From the NCBI GenBank assembly GCA_965230375.1, contig CBDDKU010000028.1:66614-130613 (forward strand): a stretch of DNA of 64,000 nt, in the 5' to 3' direction. Positions within the stretch are counted from its first letter, which is position 1. Every line of letters starts with the position of its first letter. The position numbers and the translations under genes are program-made. This DNA comes from CBDDKU01 sp965230375. Lineage in GTDB: Bacteria > Bacteroidota > Bacteroidia > Flavobacteriales_D > Cryomorphaceae. Shown piece after piece: positions 25,858 through 34,768 of this stretch. Below the pieces are notes generated by a model. The model made no database searches. It worked only from the letters and a program-made list of their open reading frames with translations, and was not told where the DNA came from.

Positions 25858-26940
25858 ATGGAACCCACCCTAGATAACTGGACAACGCTTTTCCTTCTCG
25901 TAGCTTCTACTGGGTTTTTTGTGTCCATAGCGCTTTGGGTTAAATCAAAAGAAGCAGAACTCTATCTCGTGCCTGCTCTTATCACGGGCTTATTTTCTCT
26001 TGTGCTGTTTCAATATGTTCTGTTCTGGACGAACTATCAAACGGTTTTTCCCTATTTCAAATTTCTACCCAATGTTTTACTAGGGTTGATTCCGGTACTC
26101 GTCATCTATTATTCAAATCGACTATTGAGCAAGAAGCCCCACCCGGCCACAAAGCTTCTATACATTCCGCTCATTCTTGGGTTTTTGTTTAATGTATGTT
26201 TTTGGGTGGGTGTTTTTCCGCTCCAGTCTGGTGCATCAACGGTTGTCCGAACTAGTGGGCGCATACTGTTTATCGGACTAAACCCTTGGGTGATCGTAGG
26301 GCTATATGCCTTGTCAATCATTGAGCTCTTTAGACTGCAAACTCAGCTTGATGGGGCTCGTAGACGGTATTTTCGGATGATTATCGTTGCACTGTCCTTG
26401 TTCGCGTTCGCCTATGCGAGTTATTTTGTTCTGGTTCGATTTTCCTTCTTCAATAGCTCATGGGACTATGCCATATCGATTGTGATGAGCGCTACGATTT
26501 ACTATTTGGGTGGCACTTTGTTTACCAAGTCTACGGGTCGTGTTTTTCCCGAAGCCAAAGGGACGGGGCAAGAACTTTTGGATGAGAAGTCCGTTGACGA
26601 GTTCTTTGCAGAATTGGATCGGCGAATGCTGAAGGAATGCCACTATCGCAAAGACGATTTGCGCTTGGAGTGGCTGGCCGAGAAAATGGAGATTCCCAGA
26701 AACTACCTGAGCTACGTCATCAATACCAAGTCGGGTAAAAACTTCAATGGGTTTATCAATGAATACCGGGTGAATGAAGCGGCTGAATTGCTGATTTCCA
26801 GAACGGATCTCACGGTAAAGGATATCTATTTTCAAGTTGGGTTTAGCAATAAAGCGACGTTCTACCAGGCATTCAAAAAGAAGTACCATTGCACGCCCAG
26901 CGAATATCGAATCAGGCAGAAGAGCCTTCGGGCTGTTTAA
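25858..26940 (+). CDS. membrane-bound AraC family transcriptional regulator
   Basis: A 360-residue protein with about seven N-terminal membrane segments (residues 10-220) and a cytoplasmic AraC/XylS DNA-binding domain (residues 250-350). The domain contains both helix-turn-helices: LEWLAEKMEIPRNYLSYVIN and VKDIYFQVGFSNKATFYQAF. This sensor-in-membrane layout is common in Bacteroidota. It probably responds to an envelope or small-molecule signal. Neighbours that could be targets are the propeller protein upstream and the MATE pump downstream. Confidence 0.87.
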   Translation: MEPTLDNWTTLFLLVASTGFFVSIALWVKSKEAELYLVPALITGLFSLVLFQYVLFWTNYQTVFPYFKFLPNVLLGLIPVLVIYYSNRLLSKKPHPATKLLYIPLILGFLFNVCFWVGVFPLQSGASTVVRTSGRILFIGLNPWVIVGLYALSIIELFRLQTQLDGARRRYFRMIIVALSLFAFAYASYFVLVRFSFFNSSWDYAISIVMSATIYYLGGTLFTKSTGRVFPEAKGTGQELLDEKSVDEFFAELDRRMLKECHYRKDDLRLEWLAEKMEIPRNYLSYVINTKSGKNFNGFINEYRVNEAAELLISRTDLTVKDIYFQVGFSNKATFYQAFKKKYHCTPSEYRIRQKSLRAV

Positions 26941-27167
26941 ACTTGTGGCAAATTCGTTTCTTGGGTTGGATGTCGATCCCCAATTTTACTCTATAAGTTT
27001 CTCGAAAAAAGGTCATTATCTCAGGTCAGAACTGCAAAGAAGTGTCCTATATTGGGGCCCATTAAAACTGGGGTTGAATTGGCTGTTTAACAGGTGGTTG
27101 AGCAAAGTCTTTTCAATTTCAAAGAAGTCTTAAAAGAGCAGTCTACATTGTTTTGCCAATTACCTGA

Positions 27168-28595
27168 ATGAATCCATCTAACCAGAACATCGAAACCCCG
27201 GCAGTTCCCAAGAGCTCTATCTGGGAGGCGTTAAAAGATGCCATCAAGGGAACGGATGCCGACTATACGCAGATCAGTCTCAAGAAGGCGATTTTTCTTC
27301 TCGCCGTTCCGATGATCCTGGAGTTGGTGATGGAGTCGGCCTTTGCTGTGGTTGACATCTATTTTGTTAGCAAACTAGGAGCGTCTGCCGTAGCCACCGT
27401 GGGACTCACAGAAACTTATTTATTCATTCTCTATTCTGTAGCGATGGGCTTGTCGATGGCTGTCACTGCAGTCATCGCTCGAAGAGTTGGGGAAAAAAAG
27501 AAGGGAGAAGCGTCGGTTTCAGCGGTTCAGGCAATACTCTTGTCACTAATCATTTCATTGCCTTTTGCCATTGCAGGAATCTTCTTCTCGAAAGAACTGC
27601 TAGCGATGATGGGTGGTGATGAATGGGCCTTAAGCGAAGGTTTTCACTATACCCAGTGGATGCTCGGTGCGAATGGGATTATCATTTTGCTCTTTGTGAT
27701 CAATGCCATTTTCAGAGGGGCTGGTGATGCGGCCATCGCCATGCGGGTATTGTGGATTGCCAACGGTATCAACATGGTTTTAGACCCAATTCTGATTTTC
27801 GGTTGGGGACCAATTCCAGCTCTAGGCATCGAAGGGGCAGCAATAGCGACAACCACTGGCCGCGGAATTGCAGTAGCCATTCAGTTTTTCACACTCGCCA
27901 AAGGGAGCAAGCATATCAAGATTTTAAGAAAACACCTTGAGTGGAGCGGGGAGGAGATGCTGACTATTTTCAAGACGTCTCTGGGTGGAATCGGACAAAT
28001 GATCGTGGCGATGAGTGCCTGGATTTTCCTGATGCGAATCCTTGCCGAAGTGGGCAGTGAAGCGGTAGCGGGTGCCACCATCGCTTTGCGCATCATGCTT
28101 TTCACCCTGATGCCTGCCTGGGGCCTATCCAATGCGGCAGCTACCCTCGTAGGCCAAAATCTTGGGGCAGGCAGCCCAGAGCGAGCGGAGTCTTCTGTCT
28201 GGAAAATTGGCTATTACAACATGGCTTTTTTGATCGTGGTTTCGCTTGGTTACTTCTTTTTTAGTGAAGCCTTAATGCAGATTTTTACCGACGAACCCAC
28301 CGTTATTCGGGTTGGAGCCGAATGGTTGCGCATCATGTCATACTCCTACTTTATCTACGGCTGGTGGATGGTATCGGTGCAAGCCTTTAACGGTGCTGGC
28401 GACACCAAAACACCCACCAAAATCAATTTGGTGTTTTTCTGGCTGATTCAGATTCCGCTGGCATATCTACTCGCCATTTATTTGGATTGGCAACATTCGG
28501 GCGTTTTTTGGGCCGTGTTGGTCTCTGAAACATCCGTTGGGCTCTTTACTCTTTGGCTGTTTAAAAGGGGAAAGTGGAAGACTACTCAGGTTTAG
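27168..28595 (+). CDS. MATE family efflux transporter
   Basis: A 475-residue inner-membrane antiporter with twelve predicted membrane helices in two related halves, which exports cationic drugs or metabolites using Na+ or H+. Family signatures are ILELVMESAFAVVDIYFVSKLG in helix 1, GAGDAAIAMRVLWIANGINMVLDP in the first half and FNGAGDTKTPTKINL in the second half. Length is normal. No clear operon partner is adjacent; the AraC-type regulator upstream is a possible controller. Confidence 0.92.
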   Translation: MNPSNQNIETPAVPKSSIWEALKDAIKGTDADYTQISLKKAIFLLAVPMILELVMESAFAVVDIYFVSKLGASAVATVGLTETYLFILYSVAMGLSMAVTAVIARRVGEKKKGEASVSAVQAILLSLIISLPFAIAGIFFSKELLAMMGGDEWALSEGFHYTQWMLGANGIIILLFVINAIFRGAGDAAIAMRVLWIANGINMVLDPILIFGWGPIPALGIEGAAIATTTGRGIAVAIQFFTLAKGSKHIKILRKHLEWSGEEMLTIFKTSLGGIGQMIVAMSAWIFLMRILAEVGSEAVAGATIALRIMLFTLMPAWGLSNAAATLVGQNLGAGSPERAESSVWKIGYYNMAFLIVVSLGYFFFSEALMQIFTDEPTVIRVGAEWLRIMSYSYFIYGWWMVSVQAFNGAGDTKTPTKINLVFFWLIQIPLAYLLAIYLDWQHSGVFWAVLVSETSVGLFTLWLFKRGKWKTTQV

Positions 28596-28856
28596 TATGT
28601 CGAGTCATTTTTACCTGTGTAGTTTAGATTTCTCGGTTGAATTCTGCTTATCAGGTGCTGAACAAGTCCAAGTTATGGTTCGGTGGTATTGCCCAGCGAG
28701 CCACATTTAGCAATTCTTATCACTCGGTCAATTCCCAAGTTCCCGTTTCTTCATATCTCTGCTTTTGTAAAGCGATAGATCAGCTTCAGCACAACACTCA
28801 ATTATTGCATTCATCGTCGCGCTTATGAACTGTATTCTACCTGATTAGAACTGGAA

Positions 28857-29690
28857 ATGAAACGAATATTATTAGCCTTTTTCATCATTGTATTGACCGC
28901 ATTGGTTTCAGTGGTACTAACGGTTTATTTTCTGGATACTTCCGAGACGCCCGCGTCCTACGACGTATACACGATTGAATCTTCCGTTCTCTCAGAAGAG
29001 CGTGAGATCATTGTGAGCAAACCCGAAAACTATGGTGAACTTCGCTCAGTCGAGTTACCGGTAATTTATGTATTTGGTGGAAACACTTTAACATACTCCA
29101 TTGCTCGCGATGTAAAGCTCCTTGCAAGGACAGGAAATATGGAACCTACGCTTGTAGTCGGAGTTCCAAATATTAGTCAAAAAACCCGCCAGAGAGATTT
29201 GACTCCGCCTTTTATGAAGCAAGATCTCGATGAAGCAGATTCACCCCTCGGGAAGGCCGATGAATATTTAAATTTTATTGAAGGAGAAGTGATACCCCTG
29301 ATTGAAAAGGAGTATCGAACTGGTAAAACGCGTATCGCAGTCGGTCACTCGCGAGAAGGGTTAATGGTAATGCACTCTCTATTGGCAAAACCAGAATTGT
29401 TTACTGACCGCCTGGCACTGAGTCCTGCACTCTGGCGGGAAGAGAACTTGTTTGTAAAGGAGTTTGAGAAAGAGCTTCAAGAACAAGGTTTGATAGAATC
29501 CAGGTTGTTTTTGAGTATGGGCGAGAGGGAAGCGGAAAAAATGAAGACGGCCTTTGACATGACAGTCGAAATCCTGAAGAGAGATTCTACATCATTAATC
29601 TGGAAGTCTGAGTACACCAAAGGAGCGGTTCATAGCAATAACGCTCTACTTTCCGCGCCGGTCGGACTAGATTGGATTTTAAAAGATTAG
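28857..29690 (+). CDS. alpha/beta hydrolase, putative esterase (Fes/IroE type)
   Basis: A 277-residue protein with an N-terminal membrane anchor or signal (residues 3-25), so it probably acts in the periplasm. The fold matches the putative esterase family. The nucleophile elbow is GHSREG with Ser165, and the C-terminal AVHSNNALLS supplies the likely catalytic His. The elbow has Arg-Glu in place of the usual small residues, which is tolerated in this family. The substrate is unknown; relatives cleave siderophore or S-acyl esters. The 261 bp upstream shows no recognisable element. Confidence 0.75.
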   Translation: MKRILLAFFIIVLTALVSVVLTVYFLDTSETPASYDVYTIESSVLSEEREIIVSKPENYGELRSVELPVIYVFGGNTLTYSIARDVKLLARTGNMEPTLVVGVPNISQKTRQRDLTPPFMKQDLDEADSPLGKADEYLNFIEGEVIPLIEKEYRTGKTRIAVGHSREGLMVMHSLLAKPELFTDRLALSPALWREENLFVKEFEKELQEQGLIESRLFLSMGEREAEKMKTAFDMTVEILKRDSTSLIWKSEYTKGAVHSNNALLSAPVGLDWILKD

Positions 29691-29958
29691 TCGCAGCTGC
29701 GATAGGTAGTTTTTTGGAACTCTGAATCTAGGGCAGGGTTCCTAAGAATTTGGCTCTGCAAAAAAGGAGATGGAAGCCTACTCAGTTCTCGGTTAATCAA
29801 CTCTTTCAAACAAAGAGATGACATATAAACTCCTTGAGGTGTTTTTGGTATTCTCAATATTTTATAGCTTTCGAGCTCGGACTTAGGATTGGGAAGAACA
29901 AACAGACTAAAGGATTTCCCCAAGCCTAATTCAAACCAGGAATTACAATTCAAAAAAT

Positions 29959-31647
29959 ATGAGATTCATTCTATTCACACTTTCAATGGTTTTCGCCTTG
30001 GGAGTATCAGCTCAAAAGTCGAAAACGACTACCGCCAAATTGGATTTTACCCAATATCCTTCCGTACCTGTTGAGGGTGTAAAAACGATTGGAATTGAAG
30101 TGTTCACAGCCGACCTTCCATTTAACCACGACACCCTTCGACTCTATCTGGACAACATAGACTTGATGAAATCGGATGCTGAAAGACTTGCAAAAGTGAA
30201 GTTTCAAGCATTAAACGAGATCGATATTGTTAGTGGGGAAGGTGATTTGAATATCAAGATGGCTTTTGGCAACCCATCAGTCGTTTCAAAGGAGCAATTG
30301 ACAACCGCTTGCGCCCCAGCCAAAGATGGATGCGTTCAATATTACTACATGGTCAAGTATAATCTGCCAACTGTTGTTCAGGCGAGCAATTCAGAAGGTA
30401 TTATCGATACTTGGGAGTTAGAGTCTAACATGGACTTGAGATTCGGAAGTGAACAAATAGAAACCCACAGCGAAACGGATAAAGGAACTGTGACATCTAT
30501 ACAAATTTTCGGCTTTACCAGTGAAGCTGATTTAAAATCGGCTTTTAGCGGATATGGAGAAGACTTTATTGCTAGAAAGGGTGTCGTGACGCAGCTCGGT
30601 AACATGGCAGAGTTGATTTACGATCGCGTTTTCTTTGAAGATATCAAATTGAAGCTAGATATTGCTTATGGCTCTGGTGGAGCAGCAGACTACACCGAGA
30701 CTGAAACGGCTGCAGATATGGCCGTTGCGGCAATTGAAGGGCAGAATTACGCAGAATTGGCAGGGCCCATTGCCGTCTGGGAAGAGTGGGTGTCAAAACA
30801 TGATCCATCAGATAAAAAAGCTGTTGTGAACGACAAAGTAGCTGAAGGACTTCATGAAAATTTAAGTATCGGTTACACTTTTACAGAAGACTTCGGCAAA
30901 GCCCACGAGCACATTGAAAAGACTCTAGAACTTGCCCAGAAGGGCTTTGTAAGTGAAAATAATATCGCCAGACTGGAGCAGTACAGGGCCTTTATTGACC
31001 AGCATCAAAAGGTGAGAAAATATAATGCGCACTTAAAGACAGCCGGTCTTGTGGATGCTCCAGATATCAAAAAGCTAATCGGGAGAAGAAAGTTTAATGA
31101 AGACCTGAAAATATTTGTGGCTGAAGATAAGTACAATGAAATGGCTGCGAATTTGCCAACAGGCGACCCTAAGGATATTAGTGAAATGACAGTCGAACAG
31201 TTCTTGAGCGCCGCTCAATCTGGAAGTAGCTCAGGTGCGGCTCCGTCAATAGATGGTCGGGTCGAAAACCGAATGTTGATGTTGAGCCCATTAATCGATG
31301 GTAATTTCAAAGGACATCCACTTCCCGAGAGCATTTGTGAGTACAAGGATATAAAAGTGATTCGCGCTAAAAACATTGGTTTGACTGGTATTCCTGACTG
31401 TATGCAAGAGCTTACAGACCTCGAAAAAATTTTTATTGGAAGCAATTCGTTCGACGTATTGCCAGATGTTTTTGGAAACATGAAGAATTTGGAAGTTCTA
31501 GATATCTCCGAAAACAATTTGAAAACGATTCCACCATCTGTTTTTCAATTGACTGGATTGAAGAAGATTTTTATCGGTGGAAACCAATTTTCGGAAGAAG
31601 ATATTGAAAAGCTCAAAGCGGCTTTATCGAATACGAACTTCAAATAA
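29959..31647 (+). CDS. exported leucine-rich-repeat protein
   Basis: A 562-residue protein with a signal peptide (ending GVSAQ). The N-terminal 240 residues are an unrecognised beta-rich domain. Residues 245-400 look helical with TPR-like character. Residues 465-560 contain leucine-rich repeats: LTGIPDCMQELTDLEKIFIG, FDVLPDVFGNMKNLEVLDIS and LKTIPPSVFQLTGLKKIFIG. No sorting tail is present, so it is probably periplasmic or outer-membrane associated. It is followed by a strong terminator and appears monocistronic. The role is unknown. Confidence 0.78.
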   Translation: MRFILFTLSMVFALGVSAQKSKTTTAKLDFTQYPSVPVEGVKTIGIEVFTADLPFNHDTLRLYLDNIDLMKSDAERLAKVKFQALNEIDIVSGEGDLNIKMAFGNPSVVSKEQLTTACAPAKDGCVQYYYMVKYNLPTVVQASNSEGIIDTWELESNMDLRFGSEQIETHSETDKGTVTSIQIFGFTSEADLKSAFSGYGEDFIARKGVVTQLGNMAELIYDRVFFEDIKLKLDIAYGSGGAADYTETETAADMAVAAIEGQNYAELAGPIAVWEEWVSKHDPSDKKAVVNDKVAEGLHENLSIGYTFTEDFGKAHEHIEKTLELAQKGFVSENNIARLEQYRAFIDQHQKVRKYNAHLKTAGLVDAPDIKKLIGRRKFNEDLKIFVAEDKYNEMAANLPTGDPKDISEMTVEQFLSAAQSGSSSGAAPSIDGRVENRMLMLSPLIDGNFKGHPLPESICEYKDIKVIRAKNIGLTGIPDCMQELTDLEKIFIGSNSFDVLPDVFGNMKNLEVLDISENNLKTIPPSVFQLTGLKKIFIGGNQFSEEDIEKLKAALSNTNFK

Positions 31648-31677
31648 ATTCGAATTGACAAGCTTGTCTAGTTTGAG

Positions 31678-31708
31678 AGCGGGGTAATTGACTTCCCCGC
31701 TTTTTTTT
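31678..31708 (+). terminator. intrinsic terminator of the LRR gene
   Basis: AGCGGGG (31678-31684) pairs with CCCCGCT (31695-31701) around a 10-nt loop and is followed by a run of T to 31708. Confidence 0.85.
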
Positions 31709-31849
31709 GCTTGATGCTCTGTGTCAACTTAGGCATCACTTTCATGCGTGAGCTCTTTCAAAGTATTGGACCCACTATCCAATCCTGAATTTCGTAATTT
31801 TCCATTTTAAGTAGTCTCAAATTGAAGGGACTTCTAGAAAAGTCAAATT

Positions 31850-32383
31850 ATGGCAGCGACTGAGTCAAAACAAAACCCAGGGTTTCTCGAATATGTGTAC
31901 AAGCTCAACGAGGGCGTCGATTTAATGACTGCTCTTGATATGAGCCTGAGAGACCTTACTGAACTTGATGTTTCGCAACTCGAGCGAATCGGTTTTAGCA
32001 CTTATGATCCCGGCAAATGGACGGTTCATCAAATTCTACAGCACTTAATAGATTGGGAGCGGATTTGGTGTTTCAGGGCTATTATTTTTGCGCGTGACGA
32101 GGGCAGAACGCCAGATGCCCACGATCAGGAACGAATGGGCAATAACTCCAATGCCAACGAACGGTCTATAAAGGAGTTAGTGAACGAAATGAGAACACTG
32201 CGACAGTCAACGATCATGATGTTCGAATCTTTCAATGACGAAATTCTACAAACCAACTGCCGTTTCTTCGAGTACGAAATGCCCTTATATTCAATAGGCT
32301 TAACGATTACGGCTCATCAGATTCATCACTTTAAGGTCATTGAAGATAAATACCTTCCCTTAAACAAAAAGATGGTAAATTGA
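31850..32383 (+). CDS. DinB family protein
   Basis: A 177-residue cytoplasmic four-helix-bundle protein of the DinB/YfiT superfamily. These proteins bind a divalent metal through three His and often act as thiol-dependent transferases or hydrolases. The likely ligands are His in WTVHQILQHLIDWE (about residues 60-70) and His in TAHQIHHFKVIEDKYL near the C-terminus. It has its own leader after a terminator and is followed by an amidohydrolase gene 77 bp downstream. Confidence 0.85.
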   Translation: MAATESKQNPGFLEYVYKLNEGVDLMTALDMSLRDLTELDVSQLERIGFSTYDPGKWTVHQILQHLIDWERIWCFRAIIFARDEGRTPDAHDQERMGNNSNANERSIKELVNEMRTLRQSTIMMFESFNDEILQTNCRFFEYEMPLYSIGLTITAHQIHHFKVIEDKYLPLNKKMVN

Positions 32384-32460
32384 CTTTGTGATTGGTCTGA
32401 GTTTGATCGAAGGCTGAAAACATCGTAGCATTATTCAACCAACAATTCTATCATTGCACC

Positions 32461-33480
32461 ATGCGAATAAACGGACACGGACATATTCTTCCTGAGCCTT
32501 CTCAGATTCCAAGGTTTATGAAGGACAAGAAGCTCTTCTGGATCGATGATGATAAGAAGTTTATGCGCCAGGGCGACTGGTCGCGACCCATCACCGACCC
32601 CAGTTTCTTTTTGAAAGAAAAACTGGAGTGGATGGAGCGTTCCAAAATAGACCACGCCGTGATGCTCTGTCTTTCGCAGCTCTACTGCAATGGCTGGGAT
32701 GAGCAAGATTGCGCTGATGCTATTCGCTTTCAAAATGATTTTAATGCTTCCATCCAGGCCGATTACCCCGATAAGTTTACCTGTGGGTTTGTCGTTCAGG
32801 CGCTGTACATCGACCAGGCCCTAAAGGAAATCGACCGCTGCGTGAATGAATTGGGCTTAAAGATGCTTTGTCTGCCAAGCCATTTCTTAAACGCAGAAGG
32901 GGAGTGGCTCTCCATTGCCGAAGCCGATGTGGATCCGATCTATGAAATGGCCAATGAACATGGTTTGGCGATTCAGATTCACCCTTACGATGGGGAGAAG
33001 ATGATTGCCCTGAAAAACCAATATTGGCGATTCCACCTGGTGTGGATGATGGCGCAGTGTGCTGACACCCTGCATCTCTTTACCCTGCGCGACTTACCCA
33101 ATAAATATCCGAATATTCGCACCAGCTTCGCACATGGTGGTATGCTGGGAATTGCCAATTACGGCCGGAGAATTCAGGGATTTGATGGGCGACCAGATAT
33201 CTTCAAAGGGATGCACGACCCTAGAAAATCTCTCGGCCATAAAAACTTGTTTTACGACACCCTCGTGCACGACTCATACACTCTTGAACTCTTGAAAAAG
33301 CGTGTGGGAAGCAGCCAGATTATTATTGGTTTGGATGACCCATATCCGCTTGGAGAAATGGAAGGCGTGGGAACTTCATACCCCGGTCGTGTAGTTGACT
33401 TTGCAGTTCAAACCGGAATTCTTACCGAGCAGGAAGGAAAGGATATCTGGTGCAAGAATGTGTTGACTTGGTTGGGGTAG
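32461..33480 (+). CDS. amidohydrolase family protein, ACMSD-like decarboxylase
   Basis: A 339-residue metal-dependent enzyme of the amidohydrolase 2 / ACMSD branch (relatives decarboxylate 2-amino-3-carboxymuconate semialdehyde or related acids). Metal ligands are visible as HGH at the N-terminus (residues 6-8), QIHPYDG in the middle, AHGG and the late Asp in GLDDPYPLG. Its length fits the family. No other kynurenine-pathway gene is near, so the substrate cannot be assigned. It is cytoplasmic and ends 34 bp from a convergent lipoprotein gene. Confidence 0.82.
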   Translation: MRINGHGHILPEPSQIPRFMKDKKLFWIDDDKKFMRQGDWSRPITDPSFFLKEKLEWMERSKIDHAVMLCLSQLYCNGWDEQDCADAIRFQNDFNASIQADYPDKFTCGFVVQALYIDQALKEIDRCVNELGLKMLCLPSHFLNAEGEWLSIAEADVDPIYEMANEHGLAIQIHPYDGEKMIALKNQYWRFHLVWMMAQCADTLHLFTLRDLPNKYPNIRTSFAHGGMLGIANYGRRIQGFDGRPDIFKGMHDPRKSLGHKNLFYDTLVHDSYTLELLKKRVGSSQIIIGLDDPYPLGEMEGVGTSYPGRVVDFAVQTGILTEQEGKDIWCKNVLTWLG

Positions 33481-33513
33481 ATCCCAATAAGCCAACCCAA
33501 AATCTTATATGTT

Positions 33514-33966
33514 CTATCCAGGGATTTGATCAATCGCGTTTTCGACTGACTTAATTTCATCGAAAAGGAATTCCTGCACTTCCAGATGTTCTGCAGGACT
33601 TAAGTCCAACTCAGTTCCATGGTCGTGATGGTGGTGATGGTGGTCGTGTCCATGATCGTGATCACCGTGATCGTGTTCAAACCCTGGTACTTCAATGACT
33701 TGATGGTCCCATTCTTCAATCAAACTGTGTAGCGAATCTAGCTTAAAGCCATAGGCAGCAACAAATGCCGAGTCGTTGTTTTCCATCAGGGCGTGAAGCT
33801 TTTGATCGGCTTGCTCTCTCACTTTCATCGCTTCGGTGTGGATGTCAAAGGCCTTTTGAAGGTTTTGGTCTGGTTTCTTCTCTTTACATGATGCCACAAT
33901 TACAAGAATTCCGAACGCTATTGTGATGTGTTTTATTGAGAGGGGTATGGTTGGTTTAAGAGCCAT
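33514..33966 (-). CDS. histidine-rich lipoprotein, probable metal binding
   Basis: A 150-residue protein with a hydrophobic leader ending in a lipobox-like VIVASC, so it is probably lipid-anchored. The middle is helical. Around residues 97-118 lies a tract of twelve His alternating with Asp and Gly, including six His in a row, which is a likely Zn, Ni or Cu binding segment. The C-terminal helix (AEHLEVQEFLFDEIKSVENA) may pack against the first helices. I do not recognise a named family. It is convergent with the amidohydrolase gene. Confidence 0.75.
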   Translation of the reverse strand: MALKPTIPLSIKHITIAFGILVIVASCKEKKPDQNLQKAFDIHTEAMKVREQADQKLHALMENNDSAFVAAYGFKLDSLHSLIEEWDHQVIEVPGFEHDHGDHDHGHDHHHHHHDHGTELDLSPAEHLEVQEFLFDEIKSVENAIDQIPG

Positions 33967-34137
33967 GTCAACAATTGTTTAGTCGGATCCTGACATACTG
34001 AATCAGCTATCGCGATCTGAGTTAGAGCAAATATAATTTAGATCAGTTTAATTTATTTTCAAGTATGCTCTAAGTCATGTTCGGAGGTCGAAGTTTGAAA
34101 CAATTCAACTAATGGTTTTTACATCCATTCAATATCT

Positions 34138-34623
34138 TTGAAGTCGATGCCCACCATCCATTTATCCACTCTTATCCAAGCTCCGATTGAAGTAGTCTTT
34201 GACTTGTCGAGAAGTATCGATCTTCACAAGATTTCGACAGAACATACTCATGAAGAAGCGATAGCTGGCCGCACTTCGGGATTGATAGAGTTGAATGAAT
34301 CGGTGACATGGCGGGCAATGCACTTCGGGATTTATCAAAATCTCACTTCTAAAATTACGGATTTCGAACGTCCGACCTTCTTTGTAGATGAAATGGTTTC
34401 AGGAGCTTTCAAATCCTTTCGCCATGAACATCACTTCAAAAGCCTGGGTGATACTACCGAGATGAGAGACTTGTTTGTATATAGGTCCCCTTGGGGTGCG
34501 CTGGGCAATTTGGCCGATACCCTTTTTCTCAAAAAATACATGTCTCGCTTGCTTCAAAAGCGGAATCAGATTATCAAGGATGTGGCTGAAGGCGGGGTTT
34601 ACACGGAGTTTCTTGCTCTCTAA
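34138..34623 (+). CDS. SRPBCC family protein
   Basis: A 161-residue cytoplasmic protein of the SRPBCC (START/Bet v1/polyketide cyclase) superfamily, which binds hydrophobic ligands in a deep cavity. Family signs are the opening strand IHLSTLIQAPIEVVFDLSRSI, the central FERPTFFVDEMVSGAFKSFRHEHHF and the long C-terminal helix. It is a single gene with no informative partner. The role is unknown. Confidence 0.8.
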   Translation: MKSMPTIHLSTLIQAPIEVVFDLSRSIDLHKISTEHTHEEAIAGRTSGLIELNESVTWRAMHFGIYQNLTSKITDFERPTFFVDEMVSGAFKSFRHEHHFKSLGDTTEMRDLFVYRSPWGALGNLADTLFLKKYMSRLLQKRNQIIKDVAEGGVYTEFLAL

Positions 34624-34768
34624 ATAAGTTTGAACAATCCATGCGACTTCTTTCAAGTTTCAGGATAGGCGAATAAAACTGCCCGTTTACATATCAGAAA
34701 ACCCATCGAAGAAGGTCTTTTGTCATTCTTGAGTGATACATTTGAAGAATCGCTAATTCTGCCATTTA

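Noticed and set aside
29687..29953. Minus-strand open frame of 88 codons between the esterase and LRR genes
   Set aside because: It overlaps the esterase stop, shows no domain, and has no promoter or partner; more likely leader DNA of the LRR gene.
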